This document shows positions 44,482 to 52,832 of a DNA stretch of 64,000 nt, in pieces (position 1 is the stretch's first letter; each line of letters begins with the position of its first letter). Location of the stretch: positions 1-64,000 of the forward strand of contig CANREM010000001.1 in assembly GCA_947629675.1 (NCBI GenBank), written 5' to 3'. The notes under the pieces are model-generated. The model searched no databases and was not told where the DNA came from. It saw nothing but the letters and a program-made list of their open reading frames with translations. The position numbers and the translations under genes were made by a program. Source of the stretch: an uncultured Clostridia bacterium. GTDB taxonomy: Bacteria; Bacillota; Clostridia; Christensenellales; Borkfalkiaceae.

Positions 44482-45315
44482 ATGGCAAAGTTCTGTCGTT
44501 TCTGCGGAAAGGAACTCGCTGATAGCGACCACGTCTGTCCGCATTGCAAACACGAAGTGGTAGAGACCTGTGCGTACTGCGGTACCCAGCTCTACAATAA
44601 CGAGGCGTTCTGCCCCGGCTGCGGGAAACCCGTTGTGGTGAAGTGCGCAGGCTGCGGTCAAGTCGTCTACAGCGGCGAGCGTTTCTGCCCGTATTGCGGC
44701 ACGAGAAACGATGTCGCATATCCCGAGGTCGCTCCTCTTTCTTACAACCTTCCGATGCCTCAGTACAATGGCTTCGGCGGATTCGGTACGAACGGCTTCG
44801 GCGGATTCGGCGGCTTTGGAACGAACGGTTTCGGCGGATTCGGCACGAACGGCTTTGGCGGATTCGGCGGTTTCGGCGGATTCGGCAGCCCCGTCGTTCT
44901 CCCGCCCATCACCCTTGACGGCACCCAGCAGGCAGGTGAGCAGCCCGTTGCGATCGAACGCACGCGTCCCGCTCCCTATACCGCACCCGCTCCCGTCGTT
45001 GAGAAACCCGCAGAACCCGTGGTGGTAGAGGTCGTTGATGAACCGAAGAAGAGCAAACTCGGCGTTGTCGGTTTCGTGCTTTCCCTTCTCTCCTTGATCA
45101 TTCCTATCTTCTTCCTCTTCGGCATCCCGGTCAGCGCGGTTGCAATCAAGAAGGATAAGCAGCACAGGGGTCTTGCGATCGCCGGCCTCATCATCGGTCT
45201 CATCGTTCTCATCCTCTGGGTCGCTTTGATCGTATGGGTAGTTGCTCTCGACGGTCTTGCATGGTTCAACGCCAACATCTTTGGGCCGTGGTTCAACGTC
45301 ACCTTCGAGCTTTAA
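44482..45315 (+). CDS. Zinc-ribbon membrane protein with Gly-Phe tandem repeats
   Basis: 277 residues. Three zinc-ribbon-like units lie in residues 3-75 (CRFCG/CPHC, CAYCG/CPGCG, CAGCG/CPYCG). A low-complexity stretch of GFGGFGTN repeats spans about residues 95-135. A Pro-rich linker precedes two transmembrane helices with KKDKQHRGLAIAGLIIG between, matching DUF4190. The start at 44482 is 8 bases after AGGAGGG; an in-frame ATG at 44476 is too close to it. The function is unknown. Confidence 0.8.
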   Translation: MAKFCRFCGKELADSDHVCPHCKHEVVETCAYCGTQLYNNEAFCPGCGKPVVVKCAGCGQVVYSGERFCPYCGTRNDVAYPEVAPLSYNLPMPQYNGFGGFGTNGFGGFGGFGTNGFGGFGTNGFGGFGGFGGFGSPVVLPPITLDGTQQAGEQPVAIERTRPAPYTAPAPVVEKPAEPVVVEVVDEPKKSKLGVVGFVLSLLSLIIPIFFLFGIPVSAVAIKKDKQHRGLAIAGLIIGLIVLILWVALIVWVVALDGLAWFNANIFGPWFNVTFEL

Positions 45316-45326
45316 GGAACTAAAAT

Positions 45327-45353
45327 AAAAAACGGGCCTTGTGCCCGTTTTTT
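45327..45353 (+). terminator. Terminator of the GFGGFG-repeat gene
   Basis: The stem AACGGGC/GCCCGTT is flanked by A and T runs (T6). Confidence 0.8.
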
Positions 45354-45428
45354 CATGCCCATTCGCTTGACAGAAAGGGGAAGCGGGCGTAAAATGAAAG
45401 AAACTTTAAGTTCAAGGAGTTTACAAAT

Positions 45429-45989
45429 ATGGACAAGAAAAAGACAGCCATTCTCGTCGTGGATATGCTCAATGATTTCGTGACGGGAGCTTTGAAGTGC
45501 GACAGGGGGCTTGCGATCGTCCCCAAGACGCAGGAACTTTTGCGCGGTGCAAGGCGTGCGGGTGTCCCCGTCATCTTCTGCAACGATGCGCACCTGAAGG
45601 GCATCGACCGTGAGTTCGAAGTCTGGGGCGAGCACGCCGTCGCGGGAACCAAGGGCGCGGAGGTCATTCCCGAACTCGAACTCTGCGAGAAGGACTATGT
45701 CGTCCCCAAGAGAAGGTATTCGGGCTTCTTTCACACCGACCTCGACCTGCTCCTTCGCGAACTCGGCGTCGATACCGTCGTCATGACGGGCCTCCACGCG
45801 CACATGTGCGTGAGGCACACCTCGGCGGACGCCTTCCAGCTCGGCTACAACGTCGTCGTTGCCACCGATGCGACCGACTCCTTCACCGAGGAGGACTACA
45901 AGATCGGCATCAAATACCTTCACGAGGTCTACGGAGCCAGCCTTGTGACCGTGGACGATCTCCTCAAAGAATGGGGAACTGAAAATTGA
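45429..45989 (+). CDS. Isochorismatase-family cysteine hydrolase
   Basis: 186 residues. The catalytic triad of the family is visible: Asp12 (LVVDMLNDF), Lys94 (VVPKRRYSGFF) and Cys127 (GLHAHMCVRHT). The metal- or substrate-region phrase HAVAGTKGAEVIPEL is typical of nicotinamidase-like members. The family hydrolyses amides such as nicotinamide; no NAD genes are adjacent, so the substrate is open. The start at 45429 follows AAGGAGTTTACAAAT. A bidirectional terminator follows. Confidence 0.88.
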   Translation: MDKKKTAILVVDMLNDFVTGALKCDRGLAIVPKTQELLRGARRAGVPVIFCNDAHLKGIDREFEVWGEHAVAGTKGAEVIPELELCEKDYVVPKRRYSGFFHTDLDLLLRELGVDTVVMTGLHAHMCVRHTSADAFQLGYNVVVATDATDSFTEEDYKIGIKYLHEVYGASLVTVDDLLKEWGTEN

Positions 45990-45996
45990 GAATGAA

Positions 45997-46041
45997 CAAA
46001 AAAACCGCCCCGAGGCAAAACGCCTCGGGGCGGCGGTTTTT
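45997..46041. terminator. Bidirectional terminator between hydrolase and glyS
   Basis: The stem CCGCCCCGAGGC/GCCTCGGGGCGG is flanked by A-rich and T-rich runs and serves the two convergent genes. Confidence 0.85.
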
Positions 46042-46050
46042 ATCAAAAAC

Positions 46051-47427
46051 TTAAAATGCGCATTTCTCCATGAGGAAGGTGGGAAGTTCGTCCATCGAAA
46101 GGCGGATCTGCGACATGGTATCCCTGTCGCGCACCGTGACGGTGCCGTCCTCGAGGGTGTCGAAGTCGATGGTGATGCAGTACGGCGTGCCGATCTCGTC
46201 CTGACGGCGGTACCGCTTGCCGATGGAGCCGGCCTCGTCATAGGTGACGGAGAAGTGTTTTTTCAGCTTTGCGAGCAGTTCCTTCGCCTGCGGGGCGAGA
46301 TTCTTCTGAAGGGGCAGGACGGCAGCCTTATAGGCCGCGAGCGCGGGGTGGAAGTGGAGGACGTTGCGCACATCTCCGCCCTCGAGCGTCTCCTCCTCGT
46401 ACGCCTCGGAGAGAACGGCGAGCATGAGACGGTCCGCCCCGATGGAGTACTCGATGACGTAGGGGATGAACTTCTCCCCCGTGACGGGATCGAGGTAGGT
46501 GAGCGACTTGCCCGAATACTCCTGATGGCGGGTAAGGTCGTAGTCCGTGCGGTTGTGGATGCCGTTCAGCTCCTGCCAGCCCATGGGATAGAGATATTGG
46601 ATGTCGCACGCCTCCTTTGCGTAGTGGGCGAGCTTCTCGTGATCGTGGAAGCGGAGATGTTCCGCCTTGAAACCAAGGTCGAGCAAAAATTGGAGGGCGC
46701 GCTTTTTGTATTCCTGATAGAACTCTTCATCCGTCCCTTCCTTGCAGAACCATTGGTGTTCCATCTGTTCGAACTCGATGGTGCGGAAGATGAAATTGCC
46801 GGGGGTGATCTCATTGCGGAACGCCTTGCCGATCTGTGCGATGCCGAAGGGGACCTTCGCCCGCGTCGTGCGCTGCACATTCATGAAGTTGACGAATTCC
46901 CCCTGTGCCGTCTCGGGACGGAGATAAATTTTATTCTGGCTCTCGTCGGTCACGCCGCGGGAGGTCTCGAACATCAGATTGAAGGTGCGGATGGGGGTCC
47001 AATTGAAGTTTCCGCACACGGGACAGCAGACATGGTGTGTCTCGATGTACTCCTGCATCTCCTCGTTCGTCAAAAGGTCGGTGTCCACCGTACCCTTGGA
47101 ATGCGCCTCGATGAGGTTATCCGCGCGGTGACGGGTCTTGCAACTCTTACAGTCCATCTTGGGGTCGGAGAAGGAGGTCGTGTGCCCGCTTGCCTCCCAC
47201 ACGCGCGCATTCATGAGAATGGCCGCATCCACGCCGTAGCTATTGTCGCTCTCCGAGACGAAGCGTTTCCACCACGCCCGCTTGATGTTGTTCTTGATCT
47301 CCACGCCGACGGGGCCGTAGTCCCACGTGTTGCCCATGCCGCCGTAGATCTCACTGCCGGGGAAGATGATCCCCCGCGCCTTGCAAAGGGAGACGAGCTT
47401 TTCCATCGTGACCGCACTGTTTGCCAT
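46051..47427 (-). CDS. glyS: Glycyl-tRNA synthetase (single-chain dimeric type)
   Basis: 458 residues. This is the alpha2, archaeal/eukaryotic-like class II enzyme rather than the two-subunit bacterial form. Motifs include FPGSEIYGGMGNTWDYGPVG, LRPETAQGEFVNF, GIAQIGKAFRNEITPGNFIF and the motif 3 region YSIGADRLMLAVL. A zinc-binding insertion (CKSCK then CCPVCG) is present. It is on the minus strand against the replication-aligned majority, with its own promoter region. Confidence 0.93.
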   Translation of the reverse strand: MANSAVTMEKLVSLCKARGIIFPGSEIYGGMGNTWDYGPVGVEIKNNIKRAWWKRFVSESDNSYGVDAAILMNARVWEASGHTTSFSDPKMDCKSCKTRHRADNLIEAHSKGTVDTDLLTNEEMQEYIETHHVCCPVCGNFNWTPIRTFNLMFETSRGVTDESQNKIYLRPETAQGEFVNFMNVQRTTRAKVPFGIAQIGKAFRNEITPGNFIFRTIEFEQMEHQWFCKEGTDEEFYQEYKKRALQFLLDLGFKAEHLRFHDHEKLAHYAKEACDIQYLYPMGWQELNGIHNRTDYDLTRHQEYSGKSLTYLDPVTGEKFIPYVIEYSIGADRLMLAVLSEAYEEETLEGGDVRNVLHFHPALAAYKAAVLPLQKNLAPQAKELLAKLKKHFSVTYDEAGSIGKRYRRQDEIGTPYCITIDFDTLEDGTVTVRDRDTMSQIRLSMDELPTFLMEKCAF

Positions 47428-47539
47428 AACAAAAGCACCTTCTTATATATGTTTTTATTTGTAAATATTATAGTGCAATCCTCCCCCGCGGTCAAGCAAA
47501 TTCCCGCCCGCAAGCGGGATTTTTACGTCAACCTTAGCC

Positions 47540-47700
47540 GAAGGACAGCCCCTCCGCGGGAGGGGTGCGTGAAAAAACAGCGTCATCCTGAGCCGACCAA
47601 GCCTTACACAGTTCATGAGAGCTTATCCTCGAAGGACCTCGATATTGAAACCGCGGACTTCGTACCTCGGGATTCTTCGGCTGCGCCTCAGAATGACGCG
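47540..47700. repeat. Family A element with a GC hairpin
   Basis: CCCCTCCGCGGGAGGGG forms a hairpin. GCGTCATCCTGAGCC opens and GCCTCAGAATGACGCG closes a family A element with inverted ends. The 290-base interval 47428-47717 holds nothing else recognised. Confidence 0.65.
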
Positions 47701-47717
47701 GGGGCAAGGCGAACCGC

Positions 47718-48566
47718 TTATATCCTGAACAGCTTGAAGAGCGCATTCGCAAGCAATGTTGCGGCACCGACAAGAAGGAACCAGCGGAGGAAGTACAGAC
47801 CCGTGTTATCGGGCAGAAAGACGAAAACAAGGTATACCATGCCCGCGACAAGCCCTCCGATCGGGATGCGGAGGAGCCGTTTCCACGACCACTTCGGTGC
47901 CTCATACCGAAGGAGAGAAGTGAGCGGCATAAAGACGGCCGCACCCGCCAGAAGTCCTCCCGTCATCAAAAGGTCCTTTTCGGGGAAGAAGGGGATAAAA
48001 CAGATGACGGCGGCGGCAAAAAAGAGCATGATGAGGTGTCGGCTGCGATAGGCATAGCGGAAGATGATCTCCCAAAAGACGGCGACCGCAACGCCGAGCG
48101 CAAGTCCCGCCAAAAGGTCGGTGGGGTAGTGCACACCGAAATACAGCCTCGAACAAAGGATGAGCAGGATGAGGGGGATCGTAAGCAGCCACATCCACCA
48201 CTTTTTCAGCCGGAGGCTGCTGCCGACGAGGGCGGCGGAGGAGGTCTGCGCATGCCCGCTGGGGAAGGAGAGGAAGTCCCCGAGTTCCCTTGTCGAAAAG
48301 ACGGGCGTGTCCACATCCAGCCGCTCCACCACGCCTTTCACATACGGCCTCGGCCGCGCCACCGTCACCTTCAGGACGCTGTTGAGTGCCGCCGAAGAGA
48401 CGGCGGTAAAGAGGAGTTGTTCGCCCGCCCTTCCCCACAGCCAATAGAGCAGAATGACGATGCCCGACACGATCATCCCCTCGCCGAGGGTGGAAAAGAT
48501 CCCGAACACCACGGTGAGTGCGGGCGAGCGGATGCCTTCGAAGAATTTGAGTATGATTTCGTCCAT
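47718..48566 (-). CDS. PAP2-superfamily membrane phosphatase
   Basis: 282 residues with about seven hydrophobic helices. The acid phosphatase signature is complete: KVTVARPRP (motif 1), FPSGHAQ (motif 2) and SRLYFGVHYPTDLL (motif 3). Members dephosphorylate lipid phosphates such as undecaprenyl pyrophosphate or phosphatidate at the outer face of the membrane. The substrate is not clear here. A TATAAT box ends 6 bases ahead of the ATG at 48566 (minus strand), so the message may be leaderless. Confidence 0.88.
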   Translation of the reverse strand: MDEIILKFFEGIRSPALTVVFGIFSTLGEGMIVSGIVILLYWLWGRAGEQLLFTAVSSAALNSVLKVTVARPRPYVKGVVERLDVDTPVFSTRELGDFLSFPSGHAQTSSAALVGSSLRLKKWWMWLLTIPLILLILCSRLYFGVHYPTDLLAGLALGVAVAVFWEIIFRYAYRSRHLIMLFFAAAVICFIPFFPEKDLLMTGGLLAGAAVFMPLTSLLRYEAPKWSWKRLLRIPIGGLVAGMVYLVFVFLPDNTGLYFLRWFLLVGAATLLANALFKLFRI

Positions 48567-48572
48567 ATCGCG

Positions 48573-48578
48573 ATTATA
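48573..48578 (-). promoter_or_regulatory. -10 box of the PAP2 gene, apparently leaderless
   Basis: TATAAT on the minus strand is followed by 6 bases and then the start codon. The -35 region is weak (ATATCT at a 17-base spacing). Confidence 0.45.
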
Positions 48579-48632
48579 ACATATTTTGCGAAAAAAGATA
48601 TGAAAAAACTATCATTTTCGTAAATTATATGT

Positions 48633-48638
48633 TATAAT
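48633..48638 (+). promoter_or_regulatory. -10 box of glnS
   Basis: TATAAT lies about 70 bases ahead of glnS in the divergent PAP2-glnS intergenic region. No good -35 is seen. Confidence 0.45.
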
Positions 48639-48709
48639 TAACGTGGATATTTATTTACTGCCTCAAGTCCCGGGAGCGGGAAAGGGGCAAGGCGTATGCG
48701 GAGGGCGTT

Positions 48710-50335
48710 ATGGCAGAAGCGGAGAATTTCATTCAGGCGATCATCGACGAGGATCTGGCGGCGGGAAGGGTCTTGGCCGTGCAGACGCGCTTTCCGCCCG
48801 AGCCGAACGGCTACCTTCACATCGGGCATGCGAAGAGCATGTTCGTCAACTTCGGCACCGCATTAAAATACGGCGGCAAGTGCAACCTCTATTTCGACGA
48901 CACCAATCCCTCGAAGGAAAAGACGGAGTATGTCGACGCCATTCGCCGCGACATCGAATGGCTGGGCTACCATTGGGAGAAGGAGACGTACGCCTCCGAC
49001 TTCTTCGATGAGATCTACGCCTATGCGGAACAGCTCATAAGAGCGGGCAAGGCGTATGTGTGCGACCTCTCCCCCGAGGAGATCAAGGCGACGCGCGGGA
49101 CGCTCACCGAACCGGGAACCGAAAGCCCTTACAGGGGCAGGACGCCCGAGGAGAATTTGCAGCTCTTCCGCGAGATGAAGGCGGGCAAATACGCCGACGG
49201 GGAGAAGTGCCTGCGCGCAAAGATCGACATGGCCTCCCCCAACATCAACATGCGCGACCCCGTCATCTACCGCATTCTGCATGCGACCCATCATCGCACG
49301 GGGGACAAGTGGTGCATCTACCCCATGTACGACTACGCCCATCCCATCGCAGACTATCTGCAGGGCGTGACGCACTCCCTCTGCACGTTGGAATTTGAGG
49401 ACCACCGCCCGCTCTACGATTGGGTGGGGATCGAGCTGGGATTTTCCCCCAAGCCGCGGCAGATCGAGTTCGCACGGCTCAACCTCACCAACCTCGTGAT
49501 GAGCAAGCGGTATTTGAAGAAGCTCGTCGAGGAAGGCTCGGTGCATGGGTGGGACGATCCCCGCATGCCCACGCTCGCGGGGCTTCGCAACCGCGGGATC
49601 CCTGCCGAGGCCATTCTGGACTTCTGCGAGAGGGCGGGCATCACCAAGGCAAATTCCGAGTGCGAGATCGGCTACTTCGAGGCCGTCGTCCGCGATTATC
49701 TCAATGCCCGCGCTCCCCGCGCCATGGCCGTCGTAGAGCCTCTGAAACTTACGATCACCAACTATGAGGGGGAGGAGGAGACGGAGTTCGAAGTAAACCA
49801 GCTCGACGAGAATGCGGGCACCCGCAAGATCTCCTTCGGAAGGGAGCTTTACATCGAAAAGAGCGATTTCTCCCTCGATCCGCCCCCCAAATATCACCGT
49901 TTGAAGCTCGGGGGCTATGCCCGTCTGAAGAGTGCCTACATCGTCCGTGCCGACGAGGCCGTGACGGATGCAAACGGGGAGGTCGTCGAGGTGAAATGCA
50001 CCTACTTCCCCGAGAGCAGGAGCGGCTCCGATACGAGCGGGATCAAGGCAAAGGGCGTTCTGCATTGGGTGAATGCCGCAAATTGCGTGGAAGCAGAGCT
50101 TCGCAAATACGATCATCTTCTGCGCGATGCGGACTACAGCGGGCAGGATTTTTCCGAACGCATCAATTTAGACAGCGAACACATCTTTGCCGTCAAGGCG
50201 GAACCCTATCTTGCGGAGGCGGCGGAGGGGACCGCATTCCAGCTCATGCGGACGGGTTACTATAAGAAATGCACGGAGGGGGGGAAGCTCGTCCTCTCCG
50301 AGATCGTGTCCTTGAAGGACAATTTCAATAAATAA
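48710..50335 (+). CDS. glnS: Glutaminyl-tRNA synthetase
   Basis: 541 residues. The class I HIGH motif is PEPNGYLHIGHAKS and the KMSKS equivalent is VMSKRYLKKLVEEG. Phrases RFPPEPNGYL, CSLTHS-like THSLCTLEFEDHRPLYDW and RGIPAEAILDFCERAGI point to GlnRS rather than GltX. A two-part C-terminal anticodon-binding barrel follows. Many Firmicutes lack GlnRS and use transamidation; its presence suggests acquisition by transfer in the lineage. The start at 48710 follows CGGAGGGCGTT. Confidence 0.93.
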   Translation: MAEAENFIQAIIDEDLAAGRVLAVQTRFPPEPNGYLHIGHAKSMFVNFGTALKYGGKCNLYFDDTNPSKEKTEYVDAIRRDIEWLGYHWEKETYASDFFDEIYAYAEQLIRAGKAYVCDLSPEEIKATRGTLTEPGTESPYRGRTPEENLQLFREMKAGKYADGEKCLRAKIDMASPNINMRDPVIYRILHATHHRTGDKWCIYPMYDYAHPIADYLQGVTHSLCTLEFEDHRPLYDWVGIELGFSPKPRQIEFARLNLTNLVMSKRYLKKLVEEGSVHGWDDPRMPTLAGLRNRGIPAEAILDFCERAGITKANSECEIGYFEAVVRDYLNARAPRAMAVVEPLKLTITNYEGEEETEFEVNQLDENAGTRKISFGRELYIEKSDFSLDPPPKYHRLKLGGYARLKSAYIVRADEAVTDANGEVVEVKCTYFPESRSGSDTSGIKAKGVLHWVNAANCVEAELRKYDHLLRDADYSGQDFSERINLDSEHIFAVKAEPYLAEAAEGTAFQLMRTGYYKKCTEGGKLVLSEIVSLKDNFNK

Positions 50336-50366
50336 ATTTCCGCAATAAGGGAAAAGGAGGAAGGGG

Positions 50367-51446
50367 ATGCTATCCGATCTACTCATTTCGAGTCAGGCAA
50401 CGATGGGGATCATCATTGCGGCCGCTTGCGTCTTTGGAGTCGCCCTCATACTTTACGGCGTCTTTAAGAAGTTCAACCAAATGGGGTGGCTGCCTTGGCA
50501 GATCCTTGTCATCTTTGCCGTGATGCTCGTGACGAAATTTATTCCCACGACGCTGGAACCTACGCTGCGCCTCGGGGTGATCTGTGCGATCTTTCTCATC
50601 GTCACCGCCCTCGTCATCGGCGCGGGGGAGGCGATCCGCCACGTCATGCTCGTGCGCGTACGGCCTGCAAATCTCTTCCTCAGGATCTGCAACAGGCTGC
50701 TCGGCGCGGTCACGGGAGTGCTGGGCCTCGCCGTCGTTCTCGTCGCCGTCGCGGGCTTCGCCCTTCCAATCTGCCAATTCGCCATTCCGCCCGCACGCGA
50801 CATCCTCGGCCCCATTCTCTTTGAAAATGCCGTCTATCAGTCCCTGTCGCAGTATCTCTTTGATTTCTTCCTCATCGCCTTCCTCGTGAGTACGGTGCAT
50901 GCCGGCTATCGCGTCGGCCTCGGAAGGGGACTTCTCACCCTCCTGATGTGCGTATTCGCACTCGGGGCCTTGGCTCTCGCCATCTATTTCGCCGTTGCCG
51001 TTCCCGGTCTCAAGAATTTGAGTTCGGAGATCGGCGGGGCCATCCGCGGCAACCGTGCGGTCGCCACGCTCGTCGGCTACCTCATCTCCATCCTCATCTG
51101 GTTCACGCTCATCTTTACCGTTCTCTCCCTCTTCGGGTGGCTCATCCATCTGCTCATCAGAAAGATCCGCTATGTCCGCCCCTTCGCGGTCATCGGCGGG
51201 ATCATCATGGCGATCATCTTCTTTGTCCTCGTCCTCGTCATCTTCAGCGGGGTAGGCGCGGTCGTTTCGTGGATGTCCTCGGGCGGCCTTCGCAAAGCCA
51301 TCGAAGGGACGGGCGTCGGAGGGCTTGAGAGCCTCATCTCCACCATTGAGCAGTACGCGCGCGGCATTGCCGACGCCTTCACTTCCTCCCCGTTCGGAGC
51401 GGCACTCTACAACGGGAATGCGATCACGGGTCTGCTTCCCTCATAG
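50367..51446 (+). CDS. Polytopic membrane protein of unknown function
   Basis: 359 residues with about eight hydrophobic helices from residue 10 to 305. The start at 50367 follows AAAAGGAGGAAGGGG, a strong ribosome site 31 bases after glnS, so it is likely in the glnS operon. Some glycine-rich helical segments resemble the CvpA family (MGWLPWQILVIFAVMLVTKF), but I cannot assign it. Confidence 0.75.
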   Translation: MLSDLLISSQATMGIIIAAACVFGVALILYGVFKKFNQMGWLPWQILVIFAVMLVTKFIPTTLEPTLRLGVICAIFLIVTALVIGAGEAIRHVMLVRVRPANLFLRICNRLLGAVTGVLGLAVVLVAVAGFALPICQFAIPPARDILGPILFENAVYQSLSQYLFDFFLIAFLVSTVHAGYRVGLGRGLLTLLMCVFALGALALAIYFAVAVPGLKNLSSEIGGAIRGNRAVATLVGYLISILIWFTLIFTVLSLFGWLIHLLIRKIRYVRPFAVIGGIIMAIIFFVLVLVIFSGVGAVVSWMSSGGLRKAIEGTGVGGLESLISTIEQYARGIADAFTSSPFGAALYNGNAITGLLPS

Positions 51447-51496
51447 GGGCAATGGGTGCATGAATTTTCCCGCCGCGCCCATACTGCCCGTAGGGT

Positions 51497-51856
51497 ATGT
51501 TGGACGAACTTTCCATTCAGCTTTTGTCCGCGCTTGACAAGCTCGCGGGGGGCGGAAACTTTGCGGTCGTAGAGGAGGAGGACATTCTGCGCCTCGTCCC
51601 CGCAAATGCGGAGGAGATCGCAAGGCGGATGTCCTATCTCGAGGACCGGCAATTCATCGACATCAGGTATGCCGAAGCGGGGGAATATTGCGTGCGTGTC
51701 CTTGCCGCGGGCCGCGGATACGGTGCGACCGTCGCACGGGAGAAGCGCGAGGTGCGGCGCGAAAGGCGCGATCTCTTCCTCGCCGCGACCGTCGGTGCCT
51801 TTGCGGGCGGCGCGCTCTCGGGATGTATCGTCCTCTTATTGTCCCTTGCGGTGTGA
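51497..51856 (+). CDS. Winged-helix-like protein with C-terminal membrane anchor (copy 1)
   Basis: 119 residues. Residues about 1-72 read as a small helix-rich winged-helix-like domain (ILRLVPANAEEIARRMSYLE then a hairpin FIDIRYAEAGEYCVRV). A basic stretch (REKREVRRERRD) leads to one transmembrane helix. No clear ribosome site precedes the ATG at 51497. The next gene has the same layout and begins 1 base after this stop codon. Confidence 0.65.
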   Translation: MLDELSIQLLSALDKLAGGGNFAVVEEEDILRLVPANAEEIARRMSYLEDRQFIDIRYAEAGEYCVRVLAAGRGYGATVAREKREVRRERRDLFLAATVGAFAGGALSGCIVLLLSLAV

Positions 51857-51857
51857 T

Positions 51858-52229
51858 ATGAGGAGTGAAAAGCTATCTGCACGGGAGAACGCGGTCATGG
51901 GTGCCATCTTTTCGCTCTCACAGGGGAAGGAACGCTTTCTCGTCTCCCCCTATGAGATCCTCGCGGTCCTCCCCGAAAAGGGAAAGTACGACGAAGAAAA
52001 ATTGGAGCGCATCCTGCACGCACTCGAGATCGACGGTTACTTCGAACTCATCTTTTCGGACAGGAAGGGGGAAAAGACGTACTGCATCCACATGCGCGAG
52101 GCGGGGCTTGCCTTCCGAAGACAGGACATCCAGCGAAGGCGCGACACGGTCTTGCGTCTCCTCTTTGCGGCGGTATGCGGGCTTCTCTCCGCCGCGATCG
52201 GTATCCTTCTCAAAGCGATCCTATCCTGA
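51858..52229 (+). CDS. Winged-helix-like protein with C-terminal membrane anchor (copy 2)
   Basis: 123 residues. The layout matches copy 1: an N-terminal helical domain (ILAVLPEKGKYDEEKLERIL, then YFELIFSDRKGEKTYCIHM), a basic linker (FRRQDIQRRRDTVLR) and a terminal hydrophobic helix. The start at 51858 lies in GTGTGATATG, directly after the copy 1 stop. The two are probably co-translated and may form a pair. The function is unknown. Confidence 0.65.
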   Translation: MRSEKLSARENAVMGAIFSLSQGKERFLVSPYEILAVLPEKGKYDEEKLERILHALEIDGYFELIFSDRKGEKTYCIHMREAGLAFRRQDIQRRRDTVLRLLFAAVCGLLSAAIGILLKAILS

Positions 52230-52299
52230 CCCGCCCGAAAACGCTTGACAGCCGTTGAGCGTTTCTGTTATAATGAAACATATGTTTGACGCACCCTCT

Positions 52300-52690
52300 C
52301 GTCATCATGAGAAGACCGAATGGGGAACCTGTCATTCCGAGACCCCGCAGGGGTCGAGAGAATCCCCTCCATGAAAACACAGTCTTACGTTTTAGGGGAT
52401 ACACTCGCCTTCGGCTCGGTATGACGCGTTTGACACTTGCCCACCCCTTGAGGGGTGGGTGTCACGGCAACGCCGTGACGGAAGGGGTGTCTACCGCGTC
52501 ATGATGCGTTATCGCTTACGTAGGGATTCCCTCGCCCGCTTCGCGGGTTCGGAATGAGGAAAAAAGGCTTCCCCCTTATGAAGGGGGAAGCAGTCACGCA
52601 TCGCGTGACTGATGAGGGTTGTGCTTCTGAATACTTGCGCGAGCAGGGTCCCCCTGCGCTACGCGCCCCCATTTGCTAAGCCACCGCACG
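52300..52690. repeat. Family A element, family B units and GC hairpins
   Basis: GTCATTCCGAGACCCCGCAG at 52330 opens a family A element closing at CGGTATGACGCG (52427). ACCCCTTGAGGGGTGGGTGT with CACGGCAACGCCGTGACGG (52446) and CTTCCCCCTTATGAAGGGGG with GTCACGCATCGCGTGAC (52568) are family B units. The gene-less interval 52230-52832 also holds the uvrB-proximal hairpin at 52758. Confidence 0.65.
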
Positions 52691-52757
52691 CTTAATGTCT
52701 TTGAGGGCAATTCGGGTCGCGGGCGATAACGCTTTGAGATGTCGATATTTAACCCCT

Positions 52758-52820
52758 CGCAAATTTCTTTGCCCTTGGTGTTGCCCCGCAGGGGGCTTCT
52801 ATAAAAAAGAAATTTGCGAA
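52758..52820 (+). promoter_or_regulatory. Large hairpin just upstream of uvrB
   Basis: TCGCAAATTTCTTT at 52758-52771 is exactly inverted as AAAGAAATTTGCGA at 52807-52820 around a 35-base loop, which itself contains the small stem GCCCC/GGGGC. The structure ends 12 bases before the uvrB ATG, and there is no ribosome site in between. It could control uvrB translation or be a cis-acting transcription element. Confidence 0.6.
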
Positions 52821-52832
52821 AAAACCTTTTAT

